Of a DNA stretch of 64,000 bases, positions 18,660 to 25,853 are shown piece after piece. A program made the translations under genes and the position numbers. The number at the start of each line of letters is the position of its first letter. The first letter of the stretch is position 1. The DNA comes from JBOICV01 sp050740255 (GTDB lineage: Bacteria; Pseudomonadota; Gammaproteobacteria; Nevskiales; JBOICV01). Location of the stretch: the NCBI GenBank assembly GCA_050740255.1, contig JBOICV010000078.1, positions 1-64,000 on the forward strand, given 5' to 3'. The notes under the pieces are model-generated. The model did not search any database and was not told the DNA's origin. It saw only the letters and a program-made list of their open reading frames with translations.

Positions 18660-19619
18660 TCAGGCCCGTGCCCGCGTCAACTGCGAGAAATATTCAATGG
18701 TGCCGGCCAGCCCCTGCTCCAACGCTACTTTGGGTTCCCAGCCCAAGACCTGGTGGGCCTGGGCGATATCCGGCTGGCGCTGTTTCGGGTCATCGCTCGG
18801 CAGGGGCTTATAGACCAGTTCGGAACGCGAGCCGGTCTGGCGGGTTACTGCTTCAGCCAACTGCTTGATGGTGAACTCCGTCGGATTGCCGAGATTGACC
18901 GGTCCGGTGAAAGCGTCCGGTGAATTCATCAGCCGGATCAATCCTTCAACCAGATCGTCCACATAGCAAAAGGAGCGAGTCTGGCTGCCATCGCCGTAAA
19001 TAGTGATCGGTGAGTTTTTGAGCGCCTGCACGACGAAATTCGACACCACGCGGCCGTCGTTGGGGTGCATGCGCGGACCGTAGGTGTTGAATATGCGCGC
19101 CACTTTTATGCGCAAGCCGTGTTGCCGATGGTAGTCGAAGAACAGGGTCTCGGCGCAGCGTTTGCCCTCGTCGTAACAGGCGCGCAGGCCGATCGGATTG
19201 ACGTGGCCCCAGTAGTCCTCGGTCTGCGGATGCACCTTCGGGTCGCCATACACCTCGCTGGTAGAGGCCTGCAGGATTTTGGCTTTTACGCGCTTGGCCA
19301 GCCCCAGCATATTGATCGAGCCGTGCACGCTGGTCTTGGTGGTTTGCACGGGGTCGCGCTGATAGTGAACAGGTGAAGCGGGGCAAGCCAGATTGTAGAT
19401 CTCGTCCACCTCGACGTAGAGCGGAAAATTGATATCGTGCCGCACCACTTCGAAACCGGGGTTGCCGACCAGATGCGCGATATTCTCTTTGCTGCCCGTA
19501 TAGAAATTATCGAGGCAGAGCACGTCATGCTGGTCGTTCAACAGGCGCTCGCACAAATGCGAGCCGACAAATCCGGCGCCACCGGTAACGAGGATGCGTT
19601 TGCGGTTCTGCGGCTTCAT
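18660..19619 (-). CDS. uxs: UDP-glucuronate decarboxylase (UDP-xylose synthase)
   Basis: A 319-residue extended SDR that converts UDP-glucuronate to UDP-xylose with NAD retained. The Rossmann motif GGAGFVG is at 13-19 and the catalytic Tyr149/Lys153 are in YDEGK. NLACPASPVHYQ, STSEVYGDP and ARIFNTYGPRMHPNDGRV are hallmarks of this family, and the length matches single-domain bacterial Uxs. It diverges from ugd across about 77 bp and precedes the RGP-like gene, so Ugd, Uxs and that protein form a plausible UDP-pentose route. No UDP-xylose 4-epimerase is evident in the window. Confidence 0.93.
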   Translation of the reverse strand: MKPQNRKRILVTGGAGFVGSHLCERLLNDQHDVLCLDNFYTGSKENIAHLVGNPGFEVVRHDINFPLYVEVDEIYNLACPASPVHYQRDPVQTTKTSVHGSINMLGLAKRVKAKILQASTSEVYGDPKVHPQTEDYWGHVNPIGLRACYDEGKRCAETLFFDYHRQHGLRIKVARIFNTYGPRMHPNDGRVVSNFVVQALKNSPITIYGDGSQTRSFCYVDDLVEGLIRLMNSPDAFTGPVNLGNPTEFTIKQLAEAVTRQTGSRSELVYKPLPSDDPKQRQPDIAQAHQVLGWEPKVALEQGLAGTIEYFSQLTRARA

Positions 19620-19696
19620 GCTCTGCTTCCTTGTGGGTAAATTCCCTGTAACTCATATCCCGCTAGAATGGCAGGCGCAACTTTTCGAGCAAGTCC

Positions 19697-21022
19697 ATGA
19701 ACGTAACTGTATTTGGTTCCGGCTATGTCGGGCTGGTGACGGCCGCCTGCCTTGCCAATGACGGCAATCACGTCGTCTGTGTGGATGTTGACGTACGCAA
19801 AGTGCAGGCACTGCAGCAAGGCCAAGTCCCGATTTTCGAGCCCGGCCTCGAGGAATTGGTGCGTAATAATAGCAAAGCGGGCCGCCTGCGTTTTACCACG
19901 GATGCGGGCGCAGGGGCGCTTCACGGCGGGATCATTTTCATCGCAGTCGGCACCCCGCCGAGCGAAGACGGCTCGGCCGACCTGCGGCACGTGCTGGACG
20001 TGGCCGGCGCCATCGGCCGCCATATGGATGGCTACCGCGTGATCGTAACCAAGTCCACCGTACCGGTGGGCAGCGCCGACAAGGTTCGAGAGGCGGTGAC
20101 CGCCGCGCTGCATGAACGTAGCGCGGACATCGAATTCGACGTGGCATCCAACCCGGAGTTTCTCAAAGAGGGGGCGGCCGTACATGACTTCCAGCGGCCG
20201 GATCGGATCGTCATCGGCGCCGAGTCGCCGCGGGCGCTGGAGCAGTTGCAGGCCTTGTATGCGCCCTTCATACGCAAGAACGACCGCATCCTGGTGATGG
20301 ACACCCGCTCCGCCGAACTGACCAAGTACGCCGCCAACGCGATGCTGGCGACCAAGATCAGCTTCATGAACGAGCTCGCCAATCTGGCCGATCAACTGGG
20401 CGCGGACATAGAAGCGGTACGCAAGGGTATCGGCGCCGATGCGCGTATCGGCTACCAGTTCATTTATCCGGGCGTGGGTTACGGTGGCTCCTGCTTCCCG
20501 AAAGACATTCAAGCCCTGATCAATATGGGCAAGACGGCGCACAGCAAACTGGATCTGATTGAGGCGGTGGAAGCCGTCAATGAGCGCCAGAAACACTACC
20601 AGTTACGACAAATCGAGCGGCGCTTTGGCAAGGACCTGAAAGGAAAGATCTTCGCCATATGGGGTTTGGCCTTCAAACCGGAGACGGACGATATGCGCGA
20701 GGCGTCGAGCCGCACGCTGCTGGAAGGCTTGTGGCAACGCGGCGCCGGCGTGCGCGTGTTTGATCCGGAAGCCATGGACGAGATGCGCCGGCAATATGGG
20801 GAGCGCGCGGACCTGGTTTACTGCGCTTCCCCGGAGGAAGCCGCAACCGGGGCCGATGCGCTGGTATTGGTCACCGAATGGCATGTGTTCCGCAATCCGG
20901 ACTTCGCCGAGTTGCGCAAGAAACTCAGACAGCCCGTGATCTTTGACGGCCGCAATATCTACGAGCCCAAGCGGCTGCGAGAGCTGGGCTTTGAGTATTT
21001 CGCAGTGGGGCGGCCTAGCTAG
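19697..21022 (+). CDS. ugd: UDP-glucose 6-dehydrogenase
   Basis: A 441-residue cytosolic enzyme that oxidises UDP-glucose to UDP-glucuronate with two NAD+. It has VFGSGYVGLVT at the N-terminus, the TKSTVPVG segment, and catalytic Cys266 in YGGSCFPKD. The central UDPG_MGDP_dh domain and C-terminal domain (FAIWGLAFKPETDDMREA) are complete. It diverges from uxs, and the 77-bp gap has a TAGAAT at 19664-19669 as a possible -10. Its 3' end overlaps the convergent small membrane-protein gene by 8 bp. It marks the right edge of the glycan locus. Confidence 0.96.
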   Translation: MNVTVFGSGYVGLVTAACLANDGNHVVCVDVDVRKVQALQQGQVPIFEPGLEELVRNNSKAGRLRFTTDAGAGALHGGIIFIAVGTPPSEDGSADLRHVLDVAGAIGRHMDGYRVIVTKSTVPVGSADKVREAVTAALHERSADIEFDVASNPEFLKEGAAVHDFQRPDRIVIGAESPRALEQLQALYAPFIRKNDRILVMDTRSAELTKYAANAMLATKISFMNELANLADQLGADIEAVRKGIGADARIGYQFIYPGVGYGGSCFPKDIQALINMGKTAHSKLDLIEAVEAVNERQKHYQLRQIERRFGKDLKGKIFAIWGLAFKPETDDMREASSRTLLEGLWQRGAGVRVFDPEAMDEMRRQYGERADLVYCASPEEAATGADALVLVTEWHVFRNPDFAELRKKLRQPVIFDGRNIYEPKRLRELGFEYFAVGRPS

Positions 21023-21356
21023 ACTTATCCGGGCGCTTTGACCCGAGCAGAACGTCCAGCCCCTCCCCTACCAGGCCGATGCCGGTGCGCGCAATTTCGC
21101 GTGCTTTCGACGCCGGCCATTGGCTGAGCGCCTCCACAAATCCGTCGGTGACGGCCTGACGGAACTGCGGCAGGAGTTCTTCGCCAGCCTTCTTGGCGCC
21201 GGCGTAAACGCGCTCCTCCAGATGGGGGCCAAGCTCATCCACCTGCTTCTCAATCTCCGCATGCAGACGGATTCGATAAGCCCAGTAAGCTCCCGCCAAG
21301 GTAAGCGCGGCGCTCAGCACCGCCGTTGCAACAACAATCAGTAGCGTTACGGCCAT
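21015..21356 (-). CDS. small membrane-anchored protein of unknown function
   Basis: A 113-residue protein with one N-terminal hydrophobic segment (residues 3-25) followed by an amphipathic, charged helical region with several Glu/Lys-rich turns. The start has AGGAG 5 bp upstream. I do not recognise the family. The shape, a short membrane anchor with a cytoplasmic helix, occurs in many uncharacterised envelope proteins. It is convergent with ugd and overlaps its stop by 8 bp. It is preceded by the divergently placed DUF1329 gene. Confidence 0.6.
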   Translation of the reverse strand: MAVTLLIVVATAVLSAALTLAGAYWAYRIRLHAEIEKQVDELGPHLEERVYAGAKKAGEELLPQFRQAVTDGFVEALSQWPASKAREIARTGIGLVGEGLDVLLGSKRPDKSS

Positions 21357-21474
21357 AGGCTCCTCTCCCCTTTGCCGCGCGGTAAATGCGAACTCGTACT
21401 GGCAGACTCGGTCATACTAGCAAACAGACAGGCGGTCACAGAACCGCTGCGGATTCGCGGTGTGGAGGAAGGCT

Positions 21475-22851
21475 ATGCGGGCGGTAAGCGGTCTTGTGCT
21501 GGGCTCGATACTCGCGCTGAGTCTGGGCGGCCCGACTGCGGGCGCCAAGGTGCCGGCGGAGGAAGCCGCAAAACTGGGCGTGGAATTGACGCCGATCGGC
21601 GCGATCAAGGCCGGCAACGCGGACAACAGCATTCCCGAGTGGGCCGGCGGCCAGAAGGAGCCGCCGCCGGACTTCAAACCGGGCGGCCCGCTGGTGAATC
21701 CCTTCGCCGCCGACAAGCCGCTGTTCACTATCACTGCGCAGAACTACAAGCAGTACGAGGATCGGCTCACGCCGGGCCAGATGGCCTTGCTGACCCATTA
21801 TCCCGACAGCTTCAAGATGCCGGTCTATCCGACGCGGCGCAGTGCGGCGCTGCCGCAGTTTCTCTATGACGAAACCATCAAGAACGCGGCGCGGGCGGAG
21901 CTGACCAACGAGGGCAACGGTATCGGTGGCACGGTGCACGGCTTTCCCTTCCCTATCCCGCGGTCCGGCGTGGAAGCCTTATGGAACCACGTGTTGCGCT
22001 ATAACACCACCGGCTACCGGGGCTTCGTCAACAGCGCGGTCGTCAATCCGGCGGCCGACTACAAGGTTGTGCGCAGCTATTTCGAATTTTCGATGCGCTA
22101 CAACCGCCCGGAAACCACGCTGGAGAACTTCGACAACAAGAACCAGTTCATTTACCTCAAAGTGGTGGCGCCGCCTTCCAGCGCGGGTGAAGCAGCGCTG
22201 CTGCATGTGCCGCTGGACCGCAACAAGAATCAGACCGGTGTCTGGGTCTACAACCCCGGGCAGAACCGCACGCGGCGCATAGGCGAAGTGGGCTACGACA
22301 ACCCGATCACCGAGCTGGATGGGCTACTGACGCATGACCAGGTGGACATGTTCAACGGCCAGCTCGACCGCTACACCTTCAAGCTGATCGGCAAGAAGGA
22401 CGTGTTCGTCCCCTATAACAACTACGAGATGTACAGCCAGAAGTACAAGTACCCCGACCTGATCCGCAAGGGTCACTTGAATGCCGACTTGACCCGCTAC
22501 GAATTGCACCGCACCTGGTTGATTGAGGCCAATGTGCGCGAGGGACAAACCCACATCTACAAGAAGCGCGTGTTCTATCTGGATGAGGATAGCTGGCAAA
22601 TCCTGCTGCAGGACATGTACGACACGCGCGGCCAGTTCTGGCGCACTTCGGAGTCTTACGCGGTAGTGTTCTATCAAGTGCCGGTACTCATCAACCTGTT
22701 GCAGGTGCACTACGACCTGCAGTCGCGCCAGTACGTGGTGCTGAACATGACCAATGAAGAAAAGAAGCTGATCGAGTACGACGTGTATCAGCCACCGGGT
22801 TACTTCACCCCGACTAATCTGATCAAGTTCGCCACCAAAGCGCTGCGTTAG
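21475..22851 (+). CDS. DUF1329-domain exported protein
   Basis: A 458-residue protein with a signal peptide (about residues 1-25, ending near AGAKV), so periplasmic or outer-membrane associated. The body matches DUF1329, a LolA/LolB-like lipid-binding fold: early SIPEWAGG and PLFTITAQNYKQYEDRLTPG, then repeated beta-strand regions with RRIGEVGYDNP and KRVFYLDEDSWQILL. The ATG at 21475 has GGAGGA 5 bp upstream; a GTG at 21460 is less likely. DUF1329 genes usually sit beside DUF1302 and MMPL/RND transporter genes, but none is here. Function is not established. Confidence 0.85.
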   Translation: MRAVSGLVLGSILALSLGGPTAGAKVPAEEAAKLGVELTPIGAIKAGNADNSIPEWAGGQKEPPPDFKPGGPLVNPFAADKPLFTITAQNYKQYEDRLTPGQMALLTHYPDSFKMPVYPTRRSAALPQFLYDETIKNAARAELTNEGNGIGGTVHGFPFPIPRSGVEALWNHVLRYNTTGYRGFVNSAVVNPAADYKVVRSYFEFSMRYNRPETTLENFDNKNQFIYLKVVAPPSSAGEAALLHVPLDRNKNQTGVWVYNPGQNRTRRIGEVGYDNPITELDGLLTHDQVDMFNGQLDRYTFKLIGKKDVFVPYNNYEMYSQKYKYPDLIRKGHLNADLTRYELHRTWLIEANVREGQTHIYKKRVFYLDEDSWQILLQDMYDTRGQFWRTSESYAVVFYQVPVLINLLQVHYDLQSRQYVVLNMTNEEKKLIEYDVYQPPGYFTPTNLIKFATKALR

Positions 22852-23408
22852 CTTTGCGGTTTGAGCAGTTGCGCGCGGTAGTGGCGCAATTCGTTGATGG
22901 AATCGTGAATATCGGACAGCGCGAGGTGCGCGCTTTCCTTGGTGAAGCCGTCGTGCACCGGCGGCGCCCAGCGGCGCGCCAGCTCTTTTAGCGTGCTGAC
23001 GTCGAGATGCCGATAGTGGAAATGCGCTTCCAGGCGCGGCATCCAGCGGTACAGAAAACGCCGATCCTGACAGATGCTATTGCCGCACATCGGCGAAGCC
23101 TTGGCGGCAACCCAGCGCTCCAGAAAAGCCAGCGTGCGTTGCTCCGCGTCGGTCTCGGTCACGCCCTGCTCGCGCACTCGCTGCAATAATCCGGAGCCGC
23201 CGTGCTGCCGCGTATTCCAGTTGTCCATCCGCGCCAGCACTTCCTCAGGTTGGCGGATAGCCAGTACGGGTCCCTCCGCCAGAATATTCAGGTCTTTGTC
23301 GGTGACGACGGTGGCCAATTCAAGTATGCGGTCCCGCTCCGGCTCCAGGCCAGTCATTTCAAGATCAATCCAGATCAGATTGTCGGGGTGCTGCACGCAA
23401 TACTCCAT
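22848..23408 (-). CDS. orn: oligoribonuclease
   Basis: A 186-residue 3'-5' exoribonuclease that degrades di- to short oligoribonucleotides, including pGpG from c-di-GMP breakdown. It has the DEDDh residues in IWIDLEMTGL, the Asp of the WNTRQHGGSGL to CGNSICQDRRF region, and HRHLDVSTLKELA through HLALSDIHDSINEL. Its stop overlaps the convergent DUF1329 stop by 4 bp. The ATG at 23408 has no clear Shine-Dalgarno sequence. A GTG at 23396 has GGAG 6 bp upstream and may be the true start. A strong terminator for the upstream OmpA-family gene ends only a few bases before this gene. Confidence 0.94.
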   Translation of the reverse strand: MEYCVQHPDNLIWIDLEMTGLEPERDRILELATVVTDKDLNILAEGPVLAIRQPEEVLARMDNWNTRQHGGSGLLQRVREQGVTETDAEQRTLAFLERWVAAKASPMCGNSICQDRRFLYRWMPRLEAHFHYRHLDVSTLKELARRWAPPVHDGFTKESAHLALSDIHDSINELRHYRAQLLKPQS

Positions 23409-23412
23409 AGCC

Positions 23413-23445
23413 AAGAAAAAGGGCCAGGCGCGAACGCCTGGCCCT
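23413..23445 (-). terminator. Rho-independent terminator of the OmpA-family gene
   Basis: On the minus strand, a perfect 10-bp stem (arms at 23435-23444 and 23421-23430) with a 4-base loop is followed by a U run (complement of 23416-23420). It lies about 20 bp after the OmpA-family stop and ends within 10 bp of the orn start codon. Confidence 0.9.
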
Positions 23446-23462
23446 GAGCAGTCTAGACAATT

Positions 23463-24467
23463 TTATTTGAGAATGGCGCAACCCTTGTCGTCTTGCGCAT
23501 CACCTGGCGCCGGCGGATAACAGCTGCCTTCATCCCGCAACTGCAATTCCACCCGGCGATTCTCTTCTCGGCCCGGTTTGGTCGAGTTGTCCGCGATGGG
23601 CTTGGATTCACCAAAGCCCTGTGAGCTCATGCGCTCCGTAGCAACTCCGTGCTCGCCCAGATAGTCCAGCACGGACTTGGCGCGGCGCTTGGACAGGCCG
23701 AGGTTGTACTCGTCAGTGCCGATATTGCAGGTGTGGCCCATGATGAGCACATTCGCCCCAAGCTGTTCAACGAGCACCTTGGCCGCCTCATCCAATACAC
23801 CCGTGGACTCGGGCCGCAACTGGGCGGAATCGAAGTCGAACTGCACGCCGCGCAGCACAATCGGCGCCTGTGGCTCAAGCTCGACGGCGGGTGGCGGCAA
23901 CGGTTCTGGCGCCGGTGGTGGGGGCGGCGGGGGCGGCGGGGGGGCTTCCGGTTCCTCATGTGAGCCCAGCGGAATGTGGATACCCACATTCAGGATAGTG
24001 GAATTGAATTCCGAGTCGCCGCCTTCGGTACGGCGGTGGCGCGCATCGAAGCGGAAGGCGAAGCCGCTGCGCGTGAAGGGCCGCAGATAACCGACGCCGA
24101 TCTCGGCGTATTCGCCGTCGTCCACCTCGTAATCGGCGGTACCGGCGCCAATCAAGGCGAAGAACTTGCCGCGCTCGCCCGGCGCAAAAAAGTAAAGCGC
24201 GTCAATGCCGATGTGTTCCAATTCAAGCTTGTTAAAGCGATTGGTCGGCGTAGGCACGGTCGGCTCGCTAAAGTCGTAAGCAAGCTCGAGTCCCCACTTT
24301 TCGGTCAGTGCGGCGCCGATGGCGATGCGCCGGCCCACTTCATCGTCCAGATCGTCGCTGAAGTAATTCTGACTCACGCTGGGCGCGACATAGAACTTGC
24401 CGATCGCGAGTGCCGGACCCGCCAGCGCTACCAGAATGACCGCCCCCAGAATTTGGACCATCCGCAT
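23463..24467 (-). CDS. OmpA-family outer-membrane protein
   Basis: A 334-residue protein with a signal peptide (MRMVQILGAVILVALAGPAL), an N-terminal eight-strand-type beta-barrel domain (about 20-180), a proline-rich hinge of about 25 residues, and a C-terminal OmpA domain. The OmpA domain carries VQFDFDSAQLRPES and the peptidoglycan-binding NxxLSxxRAxxV pattern as YNLGLSKRRAKSVLDYL. It probably links the outer membrane to the cell wall. The ATG at 24467 has GAGAGGG upstream. The hinge is encoded by a C/G-rich tract with a run of seven G residues. It is divergent from the PCD gene and has its own terminator. Confidence 0.87.
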   Translation of the reverse strand: MRMVQILGAVILVALAGPALAIGKFYVAPSVSQNYFSDDLDDEVGRRIAIGAALTEKWGLELAYDFSEPTVPTPTNRFNKLELEHIGIDALYFFAPGERGKFFALIGAGTADYEVDDGEYAEIGVGYLRPFTRSGFAFRFDARHRRTEGGDSEFNSTILNVGIHIPLGSHEEPEAPPPPPPPPPPAPEPLPPPAVELEPQAPIVLRGVQFDFDSAQLRPESTGVLDEAAKVLVEQLGANVLIMGHTCNIGTDEYNLGLSKRRAKSVLDYLGEHGVATERMSSQGFGESKPIADNSTKPGREENRRVELQLRDEGSCYPPAPGDAQDDKGCAILK

Positions 24468-24524
24468 GGTTGAGCCCTCTCTTGTTATGTGGCTAGTATA
24501 CGGCTGAAGCATGCCGCTCAATAT

Positions 24525-24860
24525 ATGACCTCGACTCTGTTAGAGCAACACTGCGCACCTTGCCGGGATGGCGCTTTGCCTCTGGACGATGAGGCGATCC
24601 AGTCGCGGCGTGGGCAACTCCACGCCCGCTGGCAGGTGGAGGACGGCAGGCGACTGGCCGCGCACTTTGAGTTCAAGAATTATTGGGAAACCACCGCCTT
24701 CGTCAACGCGGCCGCCTGGATTGCGCACCGCGAGGATCATCACCCAGACATCGCTTTTGGCTACAAGACCTGCACCGTTACCTACTGGACGCACACGGTA
24801 GGTGGTCTTTCCAACAACGACTTCATCTGCGCGGCCAAAATTGACCAGCTTCTGAAATAA
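24525..24860 (+). CDS. phhB: pterin-4a-carbinolamine dehydratase
   Basis: A 111-residue enzyme that dehydrates 4a-hydroxytetrahydropterin and recycles the cofactor of aromatic amino acid hydroxylases. The family signature is present in EDHHPDIAFGYKTCTVTYWT, including the two adjacent histidines, and the length matches the family. The ATG at 24525 gives the family N-terminus. It diverges from the OmpA-family gene with about 57 bp between. No phenylalanine hydroxylase gene is in the window, so the protein may act with an unlinked phhA or in another pterin role. Confidence 0.9.
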   Translation: MTSTLLEQHCAPCRDGALPLDDEAIQSRRGQLHARWQVEDGRRLAAHFEFKNYWETTAFVNAAAWIAHREDHHPDIAFGYKTCTVTYWTHTVGGLSNNDFICAAKIDQLLK

Positions 24861-24866
24861 CTGCCG

Positions 24867-25463
24867 TCAAAGAGGTTGCCGTCCGGCAAGCGCGTGCGCC
24901 AGCGTCCCGCCGTCCACATACTCCAGTTCACCGCCGACCGGCACGCCATGGGCGATACGGGTAACACGCACGCCGGCGGCGCGGCTGAGTTCGGCCAGGT
25001 AATGCGCGGTCGCTTCGCCTTCCACCGTCGGATTGGTGGCCACAATCATCTCGCGGATATCGCCGCGCGCGAGCCGGGCTTTGAGCAGGGCCAGGCCCAG
25101 CTCCTCCGGACCGATGCCGTCAATCGGTGAAAGATGTCCCATCAGCACGAAATAGCGGCCACGGTAACCGGTGGCCTGCTCCACCGCCATCACATCGGCC
25201 GGCCCTTCCACCACGCAGAGCTGGCTCGCATCGCGTTTGTCCGAGCGGCATAAATCGCAAACCTCCGCTTCGCTGAACATGCGGCAATCGCGGCAGCGGC
25301 CGATGCCTTCCAGTGCGCTGGTGAGGGCGGATGACAAAGCCTGGGCGCCGCCGCGGTCGCGCTCCAGCAAGTGGAAGGCCATGCGCTGCGCGCTTTTGGG
25401 TCCGACGCCCGGCAGGCAGCGTAAGGCCTGAATCAGTTGTTGCAGTTTGGGGGTATAGGCCAT
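24867..25463 (-). CDS. recR: recombination mediator RecR
   Basis: A 198-residue protein that acts with RecO (and RecF) to load RecA on gapped DNA. It has an N-terminal helix-hairpin-helix (LRCLPGVGPKSAQRMAFHLL), a C4 zinc finger with Cys57, 60, 69 and 72, and a Toprim domain (LCVVEGPADVMAVEQ). The C-terminal ATNPTVEGEATAHYLAEL is typical of the family. It is the last gene of the dnaX-ybaB-recR unit, a widely conserved order. The convergent PCD gene ends 6 bp away. Confidence 0.97.
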   Translation of the reverse strand: MAYTPKLQQLIQALRCLPGVGPKSAQRMAFHLLERDRGGAQALSSALTSALEGIGRCRDCRMFSEAEVCDLCRSDKRDASQLCVVEGPADVMAVEQATGYRGRYFVLMGHLSPIDGIGPEELGLALLKARLARGDIREMIVATNPTVEGEATAHYLAELSRAAGVRVTRIAHGVPVGGELEYVDGGTLAHALAGRQPL

Positions 25464-25505
25464 GACATCATCCGGCCGAAAACCGGCGGATGCGGGGTGG
25501 AAGAT

Positions 25506-25829
25506 TCAAACCGGCAGACTCATGCCGGGCGGCAGTTGCAGGCCGGCGGCGAGGCCAACGGTCTTCTCCTGCACGCTGCGCTGCACCCGCTGCACGGCAT
25601 CGTTCACCGCGGCCGCCAGCAGGTCTTCCAGCAATTCCTTTTCCTCGGTCAGTACGGACGGATCGATCTCCACCCGGCTGACTTCATGCCGGCCGTTCAT
25701 CGTGACCTTGACCACACCGGCGCCGGCTTCACCGGTCACCTGCAACTGCGCGATTTCGCTCTGCAGACGCTGCATCTTGGCCTGCATCTCCTGGGCCTGG
25801 CGCATCAACTGGCCGAGTCCGGCTTTCAT
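25506..25829 (-). CDS. ybaB: YbaB/EbfC nucleoid-associated protein
   Basis: A 107-residue dimeric DNA-binding protein of the YbaB/EbfC family. The N-terminal helix (MKAGLGQLMRQAQEMQAKMQ) and the beta-rich middle with VTMNGRHEVSRVEID are diagnostic, as is the final PPGMSLPV-like tail. It lies between dnaX (24 bp) and recR (42 bp) on the same strand, its usual position. It probably influences nucleoid organisation or recombination-related gene expression. No unusual feature seen. Confidence 0.95.
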   Translation of the reverse strand: MKAGLGQLMRQAQEMQAKMQRLQSEIAQLQVTGEAGAGVVKVTMNGRHEVSRVEIDPSVLTEEKELLEDLLAAAVNDAVQRVQRSVQEKTVGLAAGLQLPPGMSLPV

Positions 25830-25853
25830 GCTTACGACTCCTGATCCAAAAAA

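Noticed and set aside
19616..20596. Long minus-strand open frame opposite ugd
   Set aside because: It lies wholly within ugd, which has all family motifs; the frame is a mirror of GC-rich codons with no recognisable domain.
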